NCBI GenBank assembly: GCA_046704385.1
Contig: JBJKSB010000051.1
Span: forward strand, 1-51,248
Direction of reading: 5' to 3'
From: GH45 sp046704385
GTDB lineage: Bacteria > Bacteroidota > Bacteroidia > Bacteroidales > SZUA-534
Length of the DNA: 51,248 bases
The notes below the pieces were generated by a model. It was not told the origin of the DNA and made no database searches. It worked only from the letters and a program-made list of their open reading frames with translations. The translations under genes were made by a program, and so were the position numbers. The stretch's first letter is position 1; each line of letters opens with the position of its first letter. Below are positions 9,298-19,298 of the stretch, piece after piece.

Positions 9298-9594
9298 TTG
9301 AGAGCTTTTTTGTTTTATGTCGTCATAATTATGACAAAGAATATTTTTGACCTACCTTTGAATATGAATACTCAGCTGCAGAAAGAAACTATAAAGCTAA
9401 ACCGTTTGAAACATTATTATGGATCATTGCGTCATTTTCTCCATGCTGTATTTAATAATGAGCTAATGGCACAAGGTTATGAGGTGCATCTTAAACCCGA
9501 AAGTTTAGCAGGTTTTGTTTGTCTGGAAAATTTACCCCACAAAAAGAAATTTATTATACGGGCCGATTCCGTTGAAATTACTTTTTTTATCTGA
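9298..9594 (+). pseudogene. Fragment resembling a CarboxypepD_reg-like / DUF5686-type protein
   Basis: The frame is open for 98 residues. The stretch LNRLKHYYGSLRHFLHAVFN, followed by NELMAQGYEV, strongly resembles the internal GSLRHFL...EEGFEV segment of much larger Bacteroidota proteins with a carboxypeptidase-regulatory-like domain. The signal peptide, the regulatory domain and the rest of the protein are absent on both sides, so I read it as a remnant. The real reading frame, if still expressed, may begin at the ATG at 9364, just after TACCTTTG (9353-9360), which matches a -7 element. Family assignment is from memory of the motif. Confidence 0.5.
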
Positions 9595-9603
9595 TTTATT
9601 AAA

Positions 9604-9633
9604 AAAGACCTTTCGATAAACCGAAAGGTCTTT
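9604..9633 (-). terminator. Strong rho-independent terminator of the VIT/VWA gene
   Basis: A perfect 12-bp stem (AAAGACCTTTCG with CGAAAGGTCTTT) closes a 6-nt loop. Read on the minus strand it is followed by a run of T (AAAAAA on plus at 9601-9606), 50 bp after the stop of the leftward gene at 9683. The plus-strand fragment ending at 9594 would also meet the stem but lacks a T-tract. Confidence 0.85.
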
Positions 9634-9682
9634 GGGGTCCGTAAGTATGACGGATATATATTCAGGTAGTCTGCAAAAAAAA

Positions 9683-11857
9683 CTATTTAACGACTACAAA
9701 TTTCTCAGTATCCAATATTCTGTCATTTGAAGAAAGTGTGACAAAATAAAGTCCGCTGTTTATACCCGCTAAATTTAATTTTATTGTCTGTTTGATCTCG
9801 TTTACAGAAAATCTAATTTTTCTTAATACATTTCCATGAACATCAACCACACTCATCACAAGGTTTTCAGCCGGAATAGTTTCAATTTCTAATAGCCTGA
9901 TATTTAATATGCTTCCGGGGGTTACGTTTGAACCCAATATTTGGATAATTTTAATATCCTGGTCTGAGGAACATATTTCCCTGTCATCTATTAATGTAGT
10001 TAATCCTCCTCCATCATAGTCATCCCCTTCTGATGAATTGTCATTCATATTAGTAACCGCATTACTATCAACTGCTACAAATGAAGTATATTTAGTAACC
10101 AGATTGTATTTTAATCCCAGTTGAGTAATTTCTTCCTCAATACTTACCGTATCATCCTCGTTGCTGGCAATACCATAATCTGACATGAGTTTGATCCGCT
10201 TCCTGGCCCATAAATATTTTAAGGCTGTATTTTTATCCATATTTGTATTATAATCAGCAAAGTTCAAGGTACTTGAAACTATACCATCGGCATAATCACC
10301 GGAAACAGTAATACTTCCACCGGAGGCATTTTTATATTTGCCATAAATAATAATAGGGCGTTCTGCAAACACATCGGGTATGGTATACGGTTCAATATCA
10401 TAGGTTTCAACGCCTGTAAATGAAGCCTGAATATTCGTAAGGGCGGGGCGTTCAATATATTCTTTGAATGTTTCTGCCAGAGAATCAGCCTCATTTTCAT
10501 TAGTAACCACAAACGATTCACCTTCTCCAACATAAGCTATACCTTCAATTATATGTCTGTTCACACTACTACCGATACCAAATGAAAAGAAATTAGCATC
10601 GCCGAGATGTTCGCGAATTAAATCAAAAGTTTTCTTCTCCACAGCAACATTTCCATCTGTCAGAATCACGAAAGTTCTGGAATAACTTGCCGTACCTTCC
10701 ATGGTTAATGCCCGCTGCATAGCCGGCAATATTTCGGTGCCTCCTCCGGCATTCATAGCATCAATCATATTAATGGCTTTGTTAATATTTTCAGTTGAAA
10801 CAGGCAGAGAGTTCGCTGCCAGCACGGAGTTTCCTCCTGAAAAAAACAGAATATTAAATTTATCATCCGGGGTTAAATCATTCAGCAGGTTGATGATTAA
10901 CTCTTTTGAAACTTGAATAGGAGGACCCTGCATGGAACCTGATACATCCATAATAAATACATATTCACGTTTTGGACTTTTAAACTGTACCTCAGGTTTG
11001 GGTGGTTGAATTATTGAAAGAAAGAAGTTCTCTTTTTCGCCCTCATATAGCAACAGCCCGGTTTCAATTTGATTGCCACTCAGCGTATAATCTACAATAA
11101 AATCTTTACCCGGATGTGTTTCCAAATGACAATGCGCTGTTTCACCATCGTAGGTAAATGATGTTTCGTGCGAGGAACAGAAAGCTGTGACTGGCATTCC
11201 CGCATTTATGGTCAATTCAACATTCCAGGCCGTATTTGATACAGCAAGAGAATCGTTGTGTGTTTGTGTAATCCATTCTTCGCCATTTGTGCTATAACGT
11301 GGCCCAACAATGCTTGGTAGTACAAACTGGTAAACGCCTTTTTCCGGTTCAATTAATTCTGAATAAGTCATACGGACAATTAGTTTGTTACCCGGGTTGA
11401 TGTTTGCCAGACTCATCTGAAATACATTAGGCCGGTGTTCTTCTAAAAGCGAGGCTGTTTGACCATGGGCATTGGCGGAGTCGAATATCTGCTGAGCTTC
11501 GGCTCTTCGCTTAATAACCGCATTGATTACACGCTCGTCTACAACCATTTGCATGCTGTAAACAGCAGCATTGGTCGACATCGGAAAAACATACGTGGCA
11601 TCAAGAGCCGAATCGCCAGCGTTTTGATACACCTGTTCAATCTCCACATTAGCAATAACACCGCTTATAGTGGCTTTAATATTGGTAGACATTAATGGAA
11701 GATCGACAACGCTGGTGTCGTTACAAAAAATGGTAAAATAAGGCGATTCTGTTTTATCGGACCCTTGGGAAAATGCCCTGGTGGTAAAACAAATAATGGC
11801 TACAATAATTACGAACTGCATTTTTCTTAATTGAGATGGGTAATTTTTTAGTTTCAT
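9683..11857 (-). CDS. Secreted VIT and von Willebrand factor A domain protein with T9SS sorting domain
   Basis: A 724-residue exported protein (signal peptide ending FTTRAFSQ). An N-terminal VIT domain (~45-170; NVEIEQVYQNAG, DATYVFPMS) precedes a VWA domain (~295-475) with the metal-ion-dependent adhesion motif DVSGSM and TDG. The C-terminal ~80 residues end in GLYFVTLSSNDRILDTEKFVVVK-like T9SS type A sorting sequence, so the protein is expected on the cell surface. Domain order matches inter-alpha-trypsin-inhibitor-like proteins of bacteria; the ligand is unknown. It is monocistronic and ends in a strong terminator. Confidence 0.88.
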   Translation of the reverse strand: MKLKNYPSQLRKMQFVIIVAIICFTTRAFSQGSDKTESPYFTIFCNDTSVVDLPLMSTNIKATISGVIANVEIEQVYQNAGDSALDATYVFPMSTNAAVYSMQMVVDERVINAVIKRRAEAQQIFDSANAHGQTASLLEEHRPNVFQMSLANINPGNKLIVRMTYSELIEPEKGVYQFVLPSIVGPRYSTNGEEWITQTHNDSLAVSNTAWNVELTINAGMPVTAFCSSHETSFTYDGETAHCHLETHPGKDFIVDYTLSGNQIETGLLLYEGEKENFFLSIIQPPKPEVQFKSPKREYVFIMDVSGSMQGPPIQVSKELIINLLNDLTPDDKFNILFFSGGNSVLAANSLPVSTENINKAINMIDAMNAGGGTEILPAMQRALTMEGTASYSRTFVILTDGNVAVEKKTFDLIREHLGDANFFSFGIGSSVNRHIIEGIAYVGEGESFVVTNENEADSLAETFKEYIERPALTNIQASFTGVETYDIEPYTIPDVFAERPIIIYGKYKNASGGSITVSGDYADGIVSSTLNFADYNTNMDKNTALKYLWARKRIKLMSDYGIASNEDDTVSIEEEITQLGLKYNLVTKYTSFVAVDSNAVTNMNDNSSEGDDYDGGGLTTLIDDREICSSDQDIKIIQILGSNVTPGSILNIRLLEIETIPAENLVMSVVDVHGNVLRKIRFSVNEIKQTIKLNLAGINSGLYFVTLSSNDRILDTEKFVVVK

Positions 11858-12294
11858 TTCACTTAATTTTTATTGGTTAATGTTGAATAAATTTTTTCGT
11901 TCTCGGTTGAACCATATGGTTTTAATAGTAATACAATTCCTGGTGAAGAAACACCTATAAATTTTTTTGATGAAATTTAACACGCCCATGGGAGTATATA
12001 CTGGAATTGCTCTGCCATGAAACAGGCGTATTTCAATTTATACCATTTGCCGGACTAAAATGTATTTGAAGGGTGTTAATTCTATCTGTAGTATATTGTT
12101 GTATAGAAGGCGAATAGGCATTTCGCTGATCTTTGTTTCTATCGACATAAAAACCAAGGTGAAAACTTAAAAGAGCCAGAATTTTCCCTATACTGTAATA
12201 GGGATTAAATTTGTAATCTGGTTTAAATTTACTCAGTAGTTATTTTGAAAGCAAAAAGCCCTTAAACCATTGGCAAAATTACGTTAAGCGTTTG
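11858..12294. other. Gene-free stretch of about 440 bp
   Basis: No gene was found on either strand. It holds the upstream region of the leftward VIT/VWA gene and the downstream side of the PIN fragment. A weak inverted repeat (CCCTAT...ATAGGG near 12188) is the only structure seen. Confidence 0.4.
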
Positions 12295-12489
12295 TTAACG
12301 GCTGGCATTTATAGATTTTATATAGGTCTCGGGAGTAAAAACACCCAATTCACTATTTTTGTAATCCTTTAAGTTTCTGGTTAATATTAAGTCAATATTT
12401 CCACTATTCAAGGCTGAATAATTTAGTAAACTATCTTCAAAGTCCTTAAATCCGGAGTTTAATGTATTTTCAACTACTTTTTTATCCAT
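12295..12489 (-). pseudogene. C-terminal fragment of a PIN-domain (VapC-like) toxin
   Basis: The 64 residues match the second half of Bacteroidota PIN-domain proteins: FKDFEDSLLNYSAL with the conserved acidic residues, then NIDLILTRNLKDYKNSELGV and FTPETYI. The N-terminal half with the first catalytic aspartate (normally LDTNV near residue 5) is missing. An in-frame TAA lies 21 bp upstream of the ATG, so the frame cannot extend. No antitoxin gene is beside it. It is therefore most likely a relic of a toxin-antitoxin pair and inactive. Confidence 0.65.
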
Positions 12490-12597
12490 TTGAAAATTGC
12501 CACATTAAAACATTTAATTTTTGATTTGACAACACCTACAAATTGAAATGCAAATACATCGAAAAAATATTTTGCATTTTCCAAATTTATCGTACAA

Positions 12598-15500
12598 CTA
12601 TAACGGCAAATATTCCTTAGGCGATTTACCAAATTGCTTTTTAAAACACGATGAGAAATAGGAGGCCGAATTAAATCCAACTGCAAAACTGATTTCATCG
12701 ATACTTTGATCACCTGTTTTTAACATTTTCAGTGCTTTTTTCAGTCGTACAAACCTGATGAATTCAGAAGCAGACTGATCGGTGTGTGCTTTTATTTTCC
12801 TATGCAGCGAAGTACGGCTTATCTTCATTTTTTCAGCAAGCATTTCAACCGAAAAATTCTGATCCAACAAATTGCTTTCCACTATTTGTGAAGCTCGTTC
12901 AACAAAGGTAAAATCGCTGTCACCATGAATAAGTTCATGTATATTTCCTGAGGGGGACAGAAAAGCTTCTTTTAATTTCTGTCGCGATTGCAGCAGGTTT
13001 TTTATTTGTGTCAATAATAACTCTTCGCTGAATGGTTTGGCAATATAGGCATCGGCTCCTTTTTGAAATCCCCTTATTTTTTGCTCGTCTTCGCTTAACG
13101 CAGTCAGCAATATCACAGGAATATGATTGGTGTTTTCATCATTTTTTACAGCCTGGCACATTTCAAATCCGTCCATAACCGGCATCATTACATCGCTCAC
13201 AATCAAATCGGGATTAAATTCAAAGGCGGCATGCAGCCCGTGTTCACCATCCGATGCTGTAATTACAGCATAATTGTTCGATAGCGATTTTTTTAAAAAA
13301 CTACGCAGTTCCGCATTGTCGTCAACAACCAGAATCAGTTTCTTTTTGGAATCGGATTCGTCCGGATTTTTAAATTCGGATGATGGGCCTTCGGCTTTTA
13401 CCACAACTTCTTCTACTAACTCTTTTGTTGCAGTTTGTAATTCCTTATCGGTGATGGGTATCCGCAGTATAAATGTGGTTCCGCGTTCATTATCCGAAAT
13501 AAGATTCAGGTTTCCCTTATGGAGTTTCAAATATTCGGCTACCATGTGCAAACCAATGCCGGTTCCTTCTTTGGTGTTGTCCTTACTCTGGATAAACCGC
13601 TCAAAAATGGAATTGAATTGTGGCTCCGGAATAAAAGACCCGCTGTTAAAAACCGATATTTCCAGGTAGTTCCCGTCAATACGATTGCCAAACAATATTT
13701 CCGATTTTCCGGTTCCGGCCCTGCCCAATACTTTTATTTCGCCTTCCGGCGGAGTGAATTTTATGGCATTGGTAAGCAAGTTGAAAATCATGTTGTCGAA
13801 TTTGAAAGGATCAACCGTAGCTTCCAATTTATCAAATGCTATTTGTGAAGTAAGTCTGATATTCTTTTCGCGGGCCTCAAGAATAAAACAATCCATAATT
13901 TCATGAAGTATTGGAACGATGTCTGTCATAATAGGTTTAAACGATAATTTCTGTGCATCAATACGCCGGATATCAATTACCTGGCTAATAATATTGCGAA
14001 GACGCTTACCGTTTCGCCGGATGGTTTGCAGATACTCGGTGAGTTCATTGTCATTCCGGTAGTGTTGAATAAGATAGTCGAGCGGATACAGAATCAGGCT
14101 TAAAGGTGTTTTAATTTCATGTGAAATATTGGTAAAAAACTGTAACTTGTTTTGATTCAATTCCTTTTCACTATTACTTTTTACTTTTTCAAGCATAACC
14201 TCGTGCTTTAGTCGCTGCCTGATATAAATCTCGCGTTGAATTAAGAATACCAGTGAGATTACCAATAAAATATAAACAGAATAGGCATACCAGCTTTGCC
14301 ACCAGGGATAATTAATCCGGATTGTAATTGCTTTGGGAACTGTATTCCAAATACCATCGTTATTAGCTGCCAGCACTTGCAAAATATAAGTTCCAGGCGG
14401 AATTTTAGTAAAGGTTACTCTATGTTGTGTTCCTGTATTTATCCATTCGTCGTTGTAATTTAACAATCGATATTTGAACTGGTTTTTTTTTGGATTTAGA
14501 AAATTTGTGGCTACAAACTCAAAATTGATTGAATTCTGGTTGTATTTTAAATCCAAATGATCGAGTGTTAAAACAGACTGGGAAAGTGTAGCACCGGGAG
14601 AACCCGGTTTTTCTGTTTGATTATTAATTTGAATTCCGGTGAAAACTACATCAGGCTTTACCGGGTTAACCTGTATCTGAACGGGATTGATACTGTTTGC
14701 CCCATTAGGGCCTCCAAAATACAAGTCACCATTTTTAGCTTCGAACACAGCTCCCGGATTAAACTGGTTCCCCTGCAAACCATCAGATTCATAAAAATTC
14801 CGACATTTCAGGGTTTTATAATTGAATTGCGTAATCCCATTATCGGTAGTCAGCCATAAATTATTTCGGGCATCCTCAGCAATACCATAAATCTCGTATC
14901 CGGCAAGGCCCTGATTAGGTGTAAAGCAAGTAATTGTCCGGTCTTTTGTGTTTAACCTGTTTAATCCCGATGAGGTTCCAATCCATATCTGTCCGTTTGA
15001 GTCTTCATTAATAGAATAAACCTGGTCGCTGCTTAACGATGTGGAATCTGATTTTTCGCTTATAAACCGTTTAAAAGTTCTGTCCTGCCAACACATTAAA
15101 TTCAACCCGTTTTGAGTCCCCACCCAGAGATTTTTCTCTCTGTCGACAAACAAAGCACGAATCTGGTTACTTGAAAGTGATGCCGGGTCATTGGAATTAA
15201 ATCGCAGATTGACTGTTTTATTGGTTTGAGTATTGATGATGTATAAACCCAGGAAATAGGATCCGGCGTAAAGCATACTATCATCAACCACTAAACTATA
15301 AAAGCCTCCGTCAACTACCTTTTCTTCCCTTGCGGGGATACCCTGGTCGGTAAATGCACTCAATCGCCACAAACCACTATTAAAAGTTCCCACCCACAAA
15401 TTACCTTCATTATCTACATCCAGCGATTTTACATTCAGGTTGTTATGGTTTATTGCAACAGAATTTAATGTTTTTGTTTGAAGATTATAAACATTCAAAC

Positions 15501-16599
15501 CACCACCTTCGGTACCAATCCAAATTAAATTTCCCGATTGCGCAAACGAACTCACCACATTGTTAGATAGACCTTGTTTTGAACTTATTTGTGTAAACAA
15601 ATTGTCGTAAGGATTTGAGTAGGCCAGTTTCCCTGACCATGTGCTAATCCAGGTTCCCCCCTTGCTATCGGTAAAAATATCGTAAACACTTGAATGTGAA
15701 ATACCCGGGGTATTATTGCTGTCGAAGTGAAGAATGCTGTCCTTCCTAAGAATAGCTATTCCATTATAGGTGGCAAACCGTATGTTTCCCTGTTTATCTT
15801 CCACTATTTTCCGAACCCGGGAGCTTCCAATATTATTTTCACCCTCATCCCCATAGTGAGCAAGAAGATTTCCGGTACTGTCGTAACAATCGGCTCCTTC
15901 CCATTCGTAGCCTACCCAAAATTTTTGTTGGGCATAAAGCATGGTAAGTACACGACGATTTAAAATTGACCCAAAATGATGAAAATCGCGATAGGGAGCC
16001 TCCGCCCAATAGACCGTTCCTTCGGTGGTTTTCATCCAGATTCGCTGGTTATTATCGCAATAAATAAAAGTCGGTCGGTTATCATTTTCGTGAATATTTA
16101 CCGTATCGATAATATAATTGTGGTTGTTTTTGCGAAACAAAAAGTTATTACTTAAAACAAAAACCTGGGTGTCGGCAGTACTAACCACCTGATTTATAAT
16201 TCCATTTAAAGTGTCGCCATCTTCATTGGTTAAGACTGGTGAGGTAAAAATTTCTTTGTCTTCATTATAAAAACACAGCCCATTATTGGTGGCAAACCAA
16301 AGCGTTCCAAATACATCCTTCGACATAAAGTTAATTTCATTCGATAAAATGCTGTTGGTATCGTTCGAAATGTGAATGAACTTCCTGATAGATGCCGTAT
16401 TATATCTGAATAATCCATGCTGCGACGAGAACCAGATAAAACCGTGCGAATCTTCAATAATTTGGTTTATGGAACCAAAAGTAAATCCGCCGGGAGGAGA
16501 AATCTCACGAAATTCCAGGGAAATGTCGGAACCAAATATGTTTAACACATTCAGCAACACAATTAATAACAAAATATATTTTTTCACCCTTTGAATCAT
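12598..16599 (-). CDS. Hybrid two-component system regulator (HTCS) of the polysaccharide locus
   Basis: I prefer the start at 16599, which gives a clean signal peptide (MIQRVKKYILLLIVLLNVLN); an in-frame ATG at 16668 would add 23 residues. From N to C: a periplasmic two-bladed Reg_prop propeller region (many GxIWIGT/LWVGTxxGL repeats), a Y_Y_Y domain, one TM helix (~residues 745-765), HisKA with His827 in ISHEIKTP, HATPase, a receiver domain with phospho-acceptor Asp1136 (SDVMMP) and a C-terminal AraC-type DNA-binding domain. Such single-protein regulators sense an oligosaccharide in the periplasm and activate the neighbouring sus-like genes. It is divergent from the GH2 gene. Confidence 0.95.
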   Translation of the reverse strand: MIQRVKKYILLLIVLLNVLNIFGSDISLEFREISPPGGFTFGSINQIIEDSHGFIWFSSQHGLFRYNTASIRKFIHISNDTNSILSNEINFMSKDVFGTLWFATNNGLCFYNEDKEIFTSPVLTNEDGDTLNGIINQVVSTADTQVFVLSNNFLFRKNNHNYIIDTVNIHENDNRPTFIYCDNNQRIWMKTTEGTVYWAEAPYRDFHHFGSILNRRVLTMLYAQQKFWVGYEWEGADCYDSTGNLLAHYGDEGENNIGSSRVRKIVEDKQGNIRFATYNGIAILRKDSILHFDSNNTPGISHSSVYDIFTDSKGGTWISTWSGKLAYSNPYDNLFTQISSKQGLSNNVVSSFAQSGNLIWIGTEGGGLNVYNLQTKTLNSVAINHNNLNVKSLDVDNEGNLWVGTFNSGLWRLSAFTDQGIPAREEKVVDGGFYSLVVDDSMLYAGSYFLGLYIINTQTNKTVNLRFNSNDPASLSSNQIRALFVDREKNLWVGTQNGLNLMCWQDRTFKRFISEKSDSTSLSSDQVYSINEDSNGQIWIGTSSGLNRLNTKDRTITCFTPNQGLAGYEIYGIAEDARNNLWLTTDNGITQFNYKTLKCRNFYESDGLQGNQFNPGAVFEAKNGDLYFGGPNGANSINPVQIQVNPVKPDVVFTGIQINNQTEKPGSPGATLSQSVLTLDHLDLKYNQNSINFEFVATNFLNPKKNQFKYRLLNYNDEWINTGTQHRVTFTKIPPGTYILQVLAANNDGIWNTVPKAITIRINYPWWQSWYAYSVYILLVISLVFLIQREIYIRQRLKHEVMLEKVKSNSEKELNQNKLQFFTNISHEIKTPLSLILYPLDYLIQHYRNDNELTEYLQTIRRNGKRLRNIISQVIDIRRIDAQKLSFKPIMTDIVPILHEIMDCFILEAREKNIRLTSQIAFDKLEATVDPFKFDNMIFNLLTNAIKFTPPEGEIKVLGRAGTGKSEILFGNRIDGNYLEISVFNSGSFIPEPQFNSIFERFIQSKDNTKEGTGIGLHMVAEYLKLHKGNLNLISDNERGTTFILRIPITDKELQTATKELVEEVVVKAEGPSSEFKNPDESDSKKKLILVVDDNAELRSFLKKSLSNNYAVITASDGEHGLHAAFEFNPDLIVSDVMMPVMDGFEMCQAVKNDENTNHIPVILLTALSEDEQKIRGFQKGADAYIAKPFSEELLLTQIKNLLQSRQKLKEAFLSPSGNIHELIHGDSDFTFVERASQIVESNLLDQNFSVEMLAEKMKISRTSLHRKIKAHTDQSASEFIRFVRLKKALKMLKTGDQSIDEISFAVGFNSASYFSSCFKKQFGKSPKEYLPL

Positions 16600-16676
16600 G
16601 CAGGTTGAGCCTGTTTTTCCTTTATAATGAATTGCTTTACAAATAAACAATAAATCTCGATAAATCAAGTTCTGTC

Positions 16677-16695
16677 ATGTTTCATTTTGGAACAT
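16677..16695. promoter_or_regulatory. Inverted repeat in the HTCS/GH2 divergent promoter region
   Basis: ATGTTTC (16677-16683) and GGAACAT (16689-16695) form an inverted repeat with one mismatch, inside the 190-bp region between the divergent HTCS and GH2 genes. Possible regulator site; AraC-type HTCS sites are often direct repeats, so this is tentative. Confidence 0.25.
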
Positions 16696-16790
16696 ACGTT
16701 AAAAACCAGGCTTAAAATTTAAAAAATCAACTGTTTTTTTGACAGAATATTTTTTAGTCTTCTGCTATTTTTAATTCCAAAAATATATCA

Positions 16791-19244
16791 ATGTCAAAAT
16801 CAACTTTTCTGCATTTATTATTATTGCTACTGTTTCCAATTTTTGTCGGGGCACAATCGGTAACCAGTTTTCAAACTCGTTTGGATTCCGATTGGACATT
16901 TTTACAAAGCGACCTTGGTGGTATTTGGGAAGCCGTCCGCATTCCACAAATAGGACAACCTACCAGTTTGCCCATATGGGAAAATGTTAATATTCCACAT
17001 TGCTTCAATGCCACCGATGCCGTTGACCCCGATGTAAATTATTACCAAGGGCCGGGTTGGTACCGCAAATTGCTTACTGTAAACAACCCTTATAAAAATG
17101 GCCGGACAGTGTTATTTTTTGAAGGGGCCGGTCAAAAAACCGATGTTTATATTGGTTTGCAAAAAGTGGCCTCCCATGTTGGCGGTTATGATGAATGGAA
17201 TGTAGACATTACCGATGCTATTAAAGCCGTTCATGACAATTCTTTTTTTCAGCAAAACTATCACGGGCAAATTCCATTGGCAATTCGTTGCGACAATTCC
17301 CGCGATTTGGAAATGATTCCTTCCGATTTGTCCGATTTTACCATTTACGGAGGATTATACCGACATGTTGACTTACAATATTTTCCTGCAGAATATTTCA
17401 GCCGTCTAAAAATAGATACCGATATAACCGGTAAAAGCAAAAATGGTAATATTTCTGTTGAACTGATTCCTGACGATACTTTTACTATAAATCCTGAGAT
17501 AAACATTGAAATTCTAGATCCTAACCACAAAGTTGTTTACCAGAACAAATTGAAAAACGGTGAACTCAGCTTTCAGTCAGAAATTAAAAAACCGGTATTA
17601 TGGTCACCAAAACATCCGGCGTTATATCATATAAAAATTACGGCGGCTTTTGGTGATCAGGAACAAACAATGGAAGACAATTTCGGGTTCCGGACTTTCG
17701 AGTTTCAAAAAAACGGGCCATTTTATCTGAATGGTGAAAGGTTATTACTCAAAGGCACCCATCGTCACGAAGATTTTGCCGGGGAAGGGGCGGCATTAAG
17801 CGACAAGCAAATTCGTGATGAAATGATTATGATTAAAGAAATGGGAGCCAATTTTATCAGGCTGGGTCATTACCAGCAATCACGAAATGTTTTAAACCTC
17901 TGCGACAGCCTGGGAATTATGGTTTGGGAGGAAATTCCCTGGTGTCGTGGAGGTTTAGGCGGCCCGGTTTATAAAGGTCAGGCCCGACACATGCTTACCC
18001 ATATGATAACCCAGCATTATAACCATCCTGCCGTAATTATGTGGGGACTGGGTAATGAAAATGACTGGCCCGGCGATTTTGAAAATTTTGAAAAAGACAG
18101 TATCCGTGCTTTTATGCAGGAATTGAACAACCTGGCTCATTCTTTGGATTCAAAACGGGTAACCACCATTCGGCGTTGCGATTTCTGTAAAGATATTCCC
18201 GATGTTTATTCCCCCTCAATCTGGGCGGGATGGTACCGTGGCCAGTACACCGATTATAAGCGGGTTTCGGAGTACGAAAAAAGCCAGGTTGATCGATTCT
18301 TCCATGCTGAATGGGGTGGTGACAGCCATGCCGGCCGTCATGCTGAAGATGTCGATTCACAATGGAAAGATATTCAGTCGGGTCAGCGGGCCGATGAACG
18401 CGCCGGCGATGCCAGTCTGTACGGTGGTCAAAAAAGAATGGCGAAAGATGGCGACTGGTCTGAGTCATACATTGTGGAACTATTTGACTGGACATTGAAA
18501 GAACAATTGGATATGCCCTGGCTTACAGGTAGTGCTTTCTGGATTTTTAAGGATTTTGCCACACCCATCCGACCCGAGAATCCTATTCCGTATGTAAACC
18601 AAAAAGGTGTGGTACAGCGCGACCTCACCCCCAAAGAAGTTTATTATGTGGTGCAATCGTACTGGGCTGACAAACCCATGTTGCACATTTACGGACATTC
18701 CTGGCCCATAAGATGGGGAGAAGCAAATGAGATCAAAATGGTTAAAGTATACTCCAATTGCGACAAGGTGGAACTTTTTGTTAATGGCGCGAGCCAGGGG
18801 GTGAAAACACGCAAACCGGGCGAATTTCCCGCAGCAGGTTTATATTGGGAAGTAAAACTGAAAGAAGGTGAAAATAATATTGTGGCAAAATCGGTTGGCA
18901 AAGGGCAAGCTCTGCAAGATAAAATTGAATGGAAATACCAGGTTGGTTGCTGGGGAAAAATCGATCACTTTGAGCTAAGCGAAGAACCTACTGACAATAC
19001 AAACAGCCTGATTAAAGTTACTGCTGTTGATGCTGATGGAAAGGTTTGCCTTGACTCAAAATTACAGATTGAATTTGAAGCTATCGGGCAGGCTCATTTA
19101 CTGGAAAACCAGGGAACTGTTACCGGTTCACGCAAAATACAACTAGCCAACGGGCAGGCACAAATAAAACTGCTAAAAACCGGGAAATCATACCAGGTTT
19201 CCGCTAAAGCGCCAGAGGTTGGATGCTTTTTTCTTAAAAAATAA
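16791..19244 (+). CDS. Glycoside hydrolase family 2 (beta-galactosidase-like), secreted
   Basis: An 817-residue exported enzyme (signal peptide ending IFVGAQ). It has the GH2 sugar-binding domain (~30-200), the immunoglobulin-like domain (~205-305), and the TIM barrel from ~307, with RHEDFAGEG and RLGHYQQS typical of GH2. The proposed acid/base is Glu423 (GLGNEND) and the nucleophile Glu507 (FHAEWGG). A C-terminal DUF4982-like region follows (YGHSWPIRWGEANEIKMVKV, then VELFVNG), then another immunoglobulin-like domain. It should release a terminal sugar (galactose, glucuronate or another beta-linked residue) from oligosaccharides in the periplasm. It is first in an operon with the beta-helix gene 55 bp downstream and is probably controlled by the divergent HTCS. 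Confidence 0.9.
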   Translation: MSKSTFLHLLLLLLFPIFVGAQSVTSFQTRLDSDWTFLQSDLGGIWEAVRIPQIGQPTSLPIWENVNIPHCFNATDAVDPDVNYYQGPGWYRKLLTVNNPYKNGRTVLFFEGAGQKTDVYIGLQKVASHVGGYDEWNVDITDAIKAVHDNSFFQQNYHGQIPLAIRCDNSRDLEMIPSDLSDFTIYGGLYRHVDLQYFPAEYFSRLKIDTDITGKSKNGNISVELIPDDTFTINPEINIEILDPNHKVVYQNKLKNGELSFQSEIKKPVLWSPKHPALYHIKITAAFGDQEQTMEDNFGFRTFEFQKNGPFYLNGERLLLKGTHRHEDFAGEGAALSDKQIRDEMIMIKEMGANFIRLGHYQQSRNVLNLCDSLGIMVWEEIPWCRGGLGGPVYKGQARHMLTHMITQHYNHPAVIMWGLGNENDWPGDFENFEKDSIRAFMQELNNLAHSLDSKRVTTIRRCDFCKDIPDVYSPSIWAGWYRGQYTDYKRVSEYEKSQVDRFFHAEWGGDSHAGRHAEDVDSQWKDIQSGQRADERAGDASLYGGQKRMAKDGDWSESYIVELFDWTLKEQLDMPWLTGSAFWIFKDFATPIRPENPIPYVNQKGVVQRDLTPKEVYYVVQSYWADKPMLHIYGHSWPIRWGEANEIKMVKVYSNCDKVELFVNGASQGVKTRKPGEFPAAGLYWEVKLKEGENNIVAKSVGKGQALQDKIEWKYQVGCWGKIDHFELSEEPTDNTNSLIKVTAVDADGKVCLDSKLQIEFEAIGQAHLLENQGTVTGSRKIQLANGQAQIKLLKTGKSYQVSAKAPEVGCFFLKK

Positions 19245-19298
19245 AATCAAAATATGATAATTCAATTTTTAACAGACATACATAAACAAAGACATAGC

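Noticed and set aside
16599..16668. N-terminal extension of the HTCS to the ATG at 16668
   Set aside because: It would place 23 hydrophilic residues before a clean signal peptide; the inner ATG at 16599 is more likely.
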